64,000 nucleotides of DNA from Metaphire vulgaris (lineage: Eukaryota > Annelida > Clitellata > Crassiclitellata > Megascolecidae), in contig CM030870.1 of assembly GCA_018105865.1 (NCBI GenBank), positions 3,508,001 to 3,572,000 of the forward strand, read 5' to 3'. The notes beneath the pieces are model-generated. The model was not told the origin of the DNA. It saw only the letters and a program-made list of their open reading frames with translations, and made no database searches. Made by a program: the position numbers and the translations under genes. Shown piece by piece: positions 58,830 through 64,000 of this stretch (within the stretch, counting starts at the first letter, position 1; every line of letters begins with the position of its first letter).

Positions 58830-59274
58830 ACCATACTGTTGACGCAGCATCCTGTGGGAGACCAAGCTCCCCGTGGGGCCGTAAGCTCCACTGGGGGCAC
58901 AGGCCCCGGGGGAGAAAAATCCCAGCCCTCCGTGGAAGACAAAGCCCCGCTGGGCCCGTAAGCCCAAAAGGAGCCGTCTGCCCAAAAGGAGCCATAAGTA
59001 ACACTGGATGGCGCATCCCCACGTGAGAGACCAAATCCCAGTGGAATCGTAGGCCCAAACCGTAGTCGTAGGTTCCGTTATGGTGTGCAGCCCCTGTGGT
59101 GGTGGGCAAGACCACTCAGTGCGAACATAGGAAAATTTTTAAATGATAATCTACGCATTCACTTTACATCTTCAGATTTAAAAAATTATTGTATGTAATG
59201 ATATGAACTTTTGCAATAAATCGAGGAAGGAGATAGCCCCTCTTTCCCGTCATTTTTGACGGGTTAACAGCTAG
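58830..59274 (+). mobile_element. Helitron 3' terminus with hairpin
   Basis: The 3' end is classical: stem CCCGTCA, loop TTTT, stem TGACGGG (59246-59263), then 11 bases ending in CTAG (59271-59274) and a T outside. The GC-rich segment from about 58830 with repeated GGAGCC-type words is probably its body. I cannot see the 5' TC end, so the start is a guess. Confidence 0.6.
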
Positions 59275-59499
59275 TTTTCATATAATTTAATATTCTATGC
59301 CAAAACACGCTACTTGTCATTCTACGAATTAAGATCTTATAGGCCGCGCAATCATATCCGGTTTGCGTGGAGGGATTGGGAAGGATGGAAGGAACTGGCT
59401 TCGCCTAAATATATTCCAACATGTTCAATTGTTTACATTTGTAATTTGTTGATGGTCATTGCAAATACAGAGAGCACTGGAAATTAGCGTTACTTATTT

Positions 59500-59870
59500 T
59501 AAAATGAGTATGGCATACAATCGGGCGGGTGAGGAAAGAGGAAATGCATGGGAAGAGGGAAGGGAGAGAATAGGGAGAAAAAGGAATGGGAGAGGAGTGG
59601 GTCGGGATATGAAGAGGAGGAAGGGAGGCGTGAGAAGAGAAGACAAGTGGTTTGGGAATGGGTCAAGGATGGAGGAGAGGGAAGTTTGTGTGGCGTAGTA
59701 GGGAGGGGAGAAAACGGAGGGAGGGAGAGGTTGTAGGAAAGGAGATAGAGCAGTGAGAAGAGACGGGTAAGAAAAAGAGAGGTAGGGTGGGACTGATGGA
59801 CGGAGGCAGGGAGGGAGGGGAAAGAGGAAGTGACGGAAGGAGAGATGGAGGGAGGGATTTAAAAAATTAC
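59500..59870. repeat. Purine-rich (GGGA/GGAG) low-complexity tract
   Basis: More than 300 bases of G and A with few pyrimidines. Glu/Arg/Gly frames here are artefacts. It lies in a CUB gene intron. Confidence 0.8.
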
Positions 59871-60339
59871 GGGGATATCCACTTTCAAGTTTAGAAAGTT
59901 GTCTAGGCTATAAGATATAGGGAAAATAGCTAGATAAGATTTGCCAGCGATGTTGCTGAGGGATTCTCGAACACAATTGTGTACAGGCTGCACAACACAA
60001 GTATAATTTGTGGCAATTTTATTTCACAAAACAGAATCCAGCGCAATTATGTGTTTACGGAGCATGGTACATCGTATATACATGCATTTGGCAGAAGTGA
60101 CCATGGAGAGCGGATATTATATAGTCTATGTTTTCTGTTTTCAACATGATAATGAGAGACTTTGGTGACTGAATTTCTTTTAACTAGCTAAGAAGGCAAA
60201 AGAGAGGAATAACATAAAAGACACAATTTCAAGTAAGTTCACAGCTTTACAGTGAATATAGGCAATAATATAGAAAATAATAAAGAACGTAATGTATTGC
60301 ATCATAAACCTTTACATATATCTTTAACAAGCACCTTAC

Positions 60340-60520
60340 CTTTTGAGTAAATTTTGTATTGGATTTTGAACCCGTTGAAACCAACAGTAGAGTCAGTGTT
60401 GAAATATATGAATACTTGTTCGCAATCGCGTAAGAGCATCGTGAACGGTCTTTGATGTCCACAAAATCTTCGGTTTCTGAGCTGGTTCGCTAATGTCGCA
60501 TTTTCACTAGAGCAACTCAA
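60340..60520 (-). CDS. CUB receptor exon: CUB second half
   Basis: Acceptor GGGCATTTTCAG (phase 0), donor TCAAAAG|GTAAGG (phase 1), 60 codons plus one. It reads LSCSSENATLA, LRNRRFCGHQR, LLRDCEQVFIYF and GFKIQYKIYSK. It partners 61670-61899 to make a complete CUB. Confidence 0.87.
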
Positions 60521-60613
60521 CTGAAAATGCCCGCATAAAATCGTCAGACAGTTGCACTCGCTATTCAAAATCCATCAATAAAAACAGCATAGATAATGAG
60601 CAATGGCGTGCTG

Positions 60614-60923
60614 CAGTTTTTATTCCAGCCACCTCGACATTGGGGGAATTTTGGAATGCTTGGGTGGGATAAGGTCTGTCAAGGTGTGAGTCTCTAAAAA
60701 TCTTGACAAGCAAAAAAGAGGTCATCCACCCTCCTGAAATACCCTGGCAATGGCAAGCAAAGAAGTTGTCATCCTTACATTTTCCCTCTTCAAAAAAGTT
60801 CCCCGTCGTCAAACTTTTTTGAGGGAAAATTTCTATCTCCCCATGCAACATATAACAGATTTGGGGAGGAAAAATTTTAACTGGGGGGAATTCCCCCCAG
60901 AGAAGGCGTAGAATAAACACTGA
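60614..60923. mobile_element. hAT-type MITE, family A, perfect target duplication
   Basis: Ends CAGTTTTTATTCCAGCC and CGTAGAATAAACACTGA. GCGTGCTG stands at 60606-60613 and 60924-60931. It lies in a CUB gene intron. Confidence 0.83.
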
Positions 60924-61669
60924 GCGTGCTGTATTCAAAGCCTAAAGAATAAACTATTGCTTTATTAATTTGTTAAGTCAACGTTTTTTATGTAATTCGT
61001 GCATAGTACTGTATACTGTATTCATAAATCAGAAGCACTTATGGGTATTATGGCTATCTTTCTTTAGAAAATAAGCATCATTTTCAATGGTTTGCGTATG
61101 GTTGAGCTCAGATGGAAAACCAATGAACAGAGCTTCGTGGTATAAAAGACCCAAGAATGTTGAATTCATAGTTGTTAGTAACCCTTGCTGACTTAGTAAG
61201 AAACATTAAATAACCCGTTTTTTCCAGAAAAATAAGTAGCCTTAGATAACTGTTGGCAACCTTAAAGCTCCTACGAAAACCGAGATTAAAAGATTCATTC
61301 AACTATTTGAATATGAATTGAAACATATGAATTGATCATAGTTGTCCGAAACGTTGTCTTGTAATGACTATTTGCTACAGTATCGCTGGATAAGTTAATT
61401 TACTCAGCTCCCGAGTTATTAAGCTGTTTACTTCAGCAGAAATATGACGTCATAATCATCATAGAATAGCAAAATTACTGTAGTCAATAAGTAACAAAAA
61501 ACGGGGCAGTTAATGTTGAAAAGTAAAAGCAAATCAAGTTAGGAATTCAATTTACGTTTGAAAAAGTAAATAACCTTCACAAATAAATAACCGTAGATAA
61601 ACTTTTTTTCAAAATTGTACGTAACTTTATACAACGTTACGAACAACTAGGGTTAAATTGGCAACTCAC

Positions 61670-61899
61670 TTCCAACCAATCAAGATTGCATTCGTAGGGT
61701 GTTCTCCGGCCATGTTCGCCAACATACCGAAGTGAAGCCTCTTGCAGGTCAAAGACTGAAACCTCAATCATGGTTGATTTATTTTTCCCCGCGTTGATCT
61801 CATATGTGCAGTTTATTCCGTTGGGATAATGATCAGGATAGCCAGGAGAAGTGATTATTCCAGAAGGTCCGTCAAATGAATTGGCACCACAGTGTAGAC
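61670..61899 (-). CDS. CUB receptor exon: CUB first half (LHCGANSF)
   Basis: Donor TTGGAA|GTGAGT (phase 0), 76 codons. It carries LHCGANSFDGPSGIITSPG, YPDHYPNGINCTYEI, FDLQEASLRYVG and CNLDWLE. Two acceptors six bases apart, both phase 1, are possible: TTTCAAG (exon from 61905) and ATGCAG (exon from 61899). I chose the second because its distance to the first cysteine matches the other exons. The two would differ by Ala plus one residue. Confidence 0.85.
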
Positions 61900-62565
61900 C
61901 TGCATCTTGAAAATGAAGCACACAACTGAAATCAGTGCAATTTTTAACGATTGAAGCAATCGAATTGAAGAGAAGCTGGCATTAGTCCCATTTTTATTTT
62001 TGGAAAAAATGGAATCTTTTCGTAGATTCTATTGTTTACATTCTGTTCACATTGCACATCATACTTTCTTATGACAATGACGATTGCTACCAAAAGCTTT
62101 TATGCTTGACCACTTGGAACTGCTAAATAAGTTGTTTATAAATGCAATGAATGTATGTCTATCTGCAGTCATGGCTTTACTGTCGGATGGTACTTGAATT
62201 GTATTCATTACAATTTCTTAAAAATATTGTTTAGCAAATATCGCATGCTGTATGCCTAAAGAGTCTCAAAATTATTTAGCTTAGATTAGACGTGCTCACT
62301 TCTGGAAAATCATGGACAGATTTCTAAATTCTCTTTGCTTCACTTTTACTGGCAGTATTTTTTGCTACCCTGCTCACAACGACAGCAAATTCTAGATATC
62401 ATTTTCTCCAAAAATCTTAAAATGGTAGGTTTTACATCTATGATAATGTTCGCAAGGTCAAGGTCATTCGTCATTTTAAAGGTCATTCGTCTCTTTTCAT
62501 GCTGTAATGTCTACAAATGCCGATAAGCGACTTAATTACTTTAATAAATGAGTGAACAAAATAAC

Positions 62566-62764
62566 CTGAATTATTTGCAGCTTGTATGTGATATAGAATG
62601 TTGAATCCTGGCATTATACTATGGACACTGACTCCACTGATAAATTCCAATCTTAGAACTTGACAGCGGAAAAGCTTTATTGTGGCAGTTTTACTGCCGC
62701 AAAACGCTCTATTGAGATACTTGCTATTACTTGTTATTTGACTTCCGTTGACTAAACAACGCAT
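62566..62764 (-). CDS. CUB receptor exon: CUB second half
   Basis: Acceptor TTGAATATTTTCAG (phase 0), donor ATTCAG|GTTATT (phase 1, weak after GT), 66 codons plus one. It reads MRCLVNGSQIT, KYLNRAFCGSK, LFRCQVLRLEFI and PGFNILYHIQAANNS. It partners 63357-63643. Confidence 0.85.
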
Positions 62765-63095
62765 CTGAAAATATTCAAATTTGCAAGGTCGCAAAAGTGC
62801 TCGCAATAAGAAATTAAGCAAAAGCAAAAATGATTTTGGTGAATCAAACATTCATTGGAAATACTGAATAGTCACACAAAGTAGTTTCAGTGAACGAGTT
62901 TGTTTAAAGAATATGCTGCCATCACAAATCTTGTCCATCTTACGTCTACAATAATCTGAAAATAACACTGCAGAGACTCCGCCACAGCCAGTGTCAAGCC
63001 CGATTGAGAAATGAGGAGCTGCACGTCCATCGTTTTTGACGGAAGCGTCGTTAGATGCTTACTTAAACTTAAACTTAGCATGATTTAAAGTGGCT

Positions 63096-63210
63096 TAGAA
63101 TGCATTACTGCCTGTGTGAAAGCCACTAGGGGCACTAACGGAGCTTGAACCCGCTCCGTCAACCTGACGATCCAGCACATAACCCACTCTGCCATCTTCC
63201 GCCCCCGATA
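63096..63210 (-). mobile_element. tRNA-derived SINE head
   Basis: The minus strand shows an A-box-like TGGCAGAGTGGGTTATG and a B-box GGTTCAAGCTCC with spacing as in tRNA genes, plus partly pairing ends (GGGGGCG and TGCCCC). The anticodon arm does not form a convincing tRNA, so this is a SINE promoter rather than a tRNA gene. Confidence 0.5.
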
Positions 63211-63356
63211 GACGCAACAACTGTCTACTGTCATACGAAAGCCTGTCTCCAAGTCAAATAGAACTACGGCTAAAAATACTTGAAATATTCTTACTATTAA
63301 TGATTGCTCTGTAGGTCTAGTGGTCGACATTATTGCGGAGATTTGCAGCTACTTAC

Positions 63357-63643
63357 GGTCAATTGGTCATAATGACAGATGTCATATCGTTCTACTCGGA
63401 GAGAGCGATCTTCGCCGAATCTGTAATCAACGTGGTGGTAGTGACTGTAAGCGCTCGATACCACCAGAGTATCCCGGCTTGTGCCAGGCAGGCTGAAAGT
63501 CAGAAACTGGAGAGTGATGAAGTTCTCATATCCAACTTCGATCAAATAGACACAGCCTAAGCCCTTTCCGTACGGAAGAGGAAAGAGCGGAGACATAATG
63601 TTGCCCGTCGAACCGTTAAGCGAAATGTTACCACATTCGGTAT
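63357..63643 (-). CDS. CUB receptor exon: first CUB half in the window
   Basis: Acceptor TTGATCATTTAG at 63644 (phase 1), donor TTGACC|GTAAGT (phase 0), 95 codons, the longest first half. It begins TECGNISLNGSTGNIMSP, then LGCVYLIEVGYENFITLQF, with an insertion (SSAYSHYHHVDYRFGEDRS) before YDICHYDQLT. The phase 1 acceptor shows that at least one more exon, carrying the signal peptide or another CUB, lies beyond 64000. The ATG inside at 63596 is not the start. Confidence 0.83.
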
Positions 63644-63854
63644 CTAAATGATCAATTTTACTGACGGTTATAACATTTTAGCCGATCAAGATATCTTATT
63701 CATCGTGAATATATTGATATCTTAAACAGTGGACAAGAGTGACTGCGATGGTTTTTCTCGTCTGCTGTGAATTAGTCTATAACCTCGTTCTAATTTGACT
63801 TGCTTTGGTACACCATCGTCTGATACATAGCACTACTTATATTAACGTTGTGTA

Positions 63855-64000
63855 TCTATATATATAATTCTCGATGTCTGTCGCGTCCGTCTGTCCGACG
63901 GCAACACGGAGGGTATTGCAAGACGCTGTTGTCATTGACAACCAAATATTGTTTAATCAAACCGGAGCGTTTAACGAAGCGTCTTAATTGCAGCTTAAAC
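63855..64000 (+). mobile_element. Possible Helitron 5' end running off the window
   Basis: TCTATATATATAATTCTCG after an A, then CGATGTCTGTCGCG, resembles the 5' end of the Helitron at 9757 (TC, TA-rich, then TGTCT words). The rest is outside the window. Confidence 0.45.

Noticed and set aside
59459..59736. Glu/Arg/Gly-rich frames at 59.5 kb
   Set aside because: Readings of a purine-only low-complexity tract.

Overview
This is a repeat-rich, intron-containing animal genome window, about 36-38% GC by eye. RING/B-box/coiled-coil and kelch modules, CUB-domain exons, non-LTR retrotransposons (CR1/L2-like and RTE-like), Helitrons and many hAT-type MITEs all point to an invertebrate metazoan. The frequent AGGCCTA-type words and this TE mix would fit an invertebrate deuterostome, but I cannot name the species.

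Region 1 (about 1-46.7 kb, + strand) is a tandem array of at least five TRIM-kelch genes. Each gene has one long exon encoding RING, B-box 1, B-box 2 and coiled coil (about 372 codons, phase 1 donor), then one long exon encoding a six-bladed kelch propeller (about 300 codons, phase 1 acceptor). Gene 1 enters the window at its kelch exon (537-1444). The others are gene 2 (8407-9520 + 11985-12901), gene 3 (18940-20056 + 23960-24873), gene 4 (29080-30196 + 30654-31561) and gene 5 (38379-39495 + 43289-44229). A decayed kelch fragment (46556-46735) ends the array. Products would be about 674-685 residues: predicted E3 ubiquitin ligases with a kelch substrate-binding module. Coding and flanking similarity pairs gene 1 with gene 3 and gene 2 with gene 5, so the array seems to have grown by duplicating multi-gene blocks, with later exchange between kelch exons.

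Region 2 (about 48.8-63.6 kb, - strand) is one gene for a type I membrane protein with several CUB domains. Each CUB is split over two exons (first half phase 1 to 0, second half 0 to 1). I resolve twelve exons, ending in a transmembrane helix, a short basic/acidic tail and a stop codon overlapped by a poly(A) signal. The 5' end, with any signal peptide, lies beyond the window. One first-half exon (53774-53964) has no visible partner.

Between and inside the genes lie dense TEs. There is a 5'-inverted RTE-like LINE with a perfect 14-bp target duplication, an RTE-like LINE interrupted by a hAT element and a MITE, and several CR1/L2-like 3' fragments. There are also three Helitron termini, about a dozen short hAT-like elements (many with readable 8-bp target duplications), a tRNA-like SINE head, and long trinucleotide microsatellites at 44.4-44.76, 46.92-47.0 and 47.39-47.65 kb. 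No rRNA, CRISPR array or bacterial feature is present.
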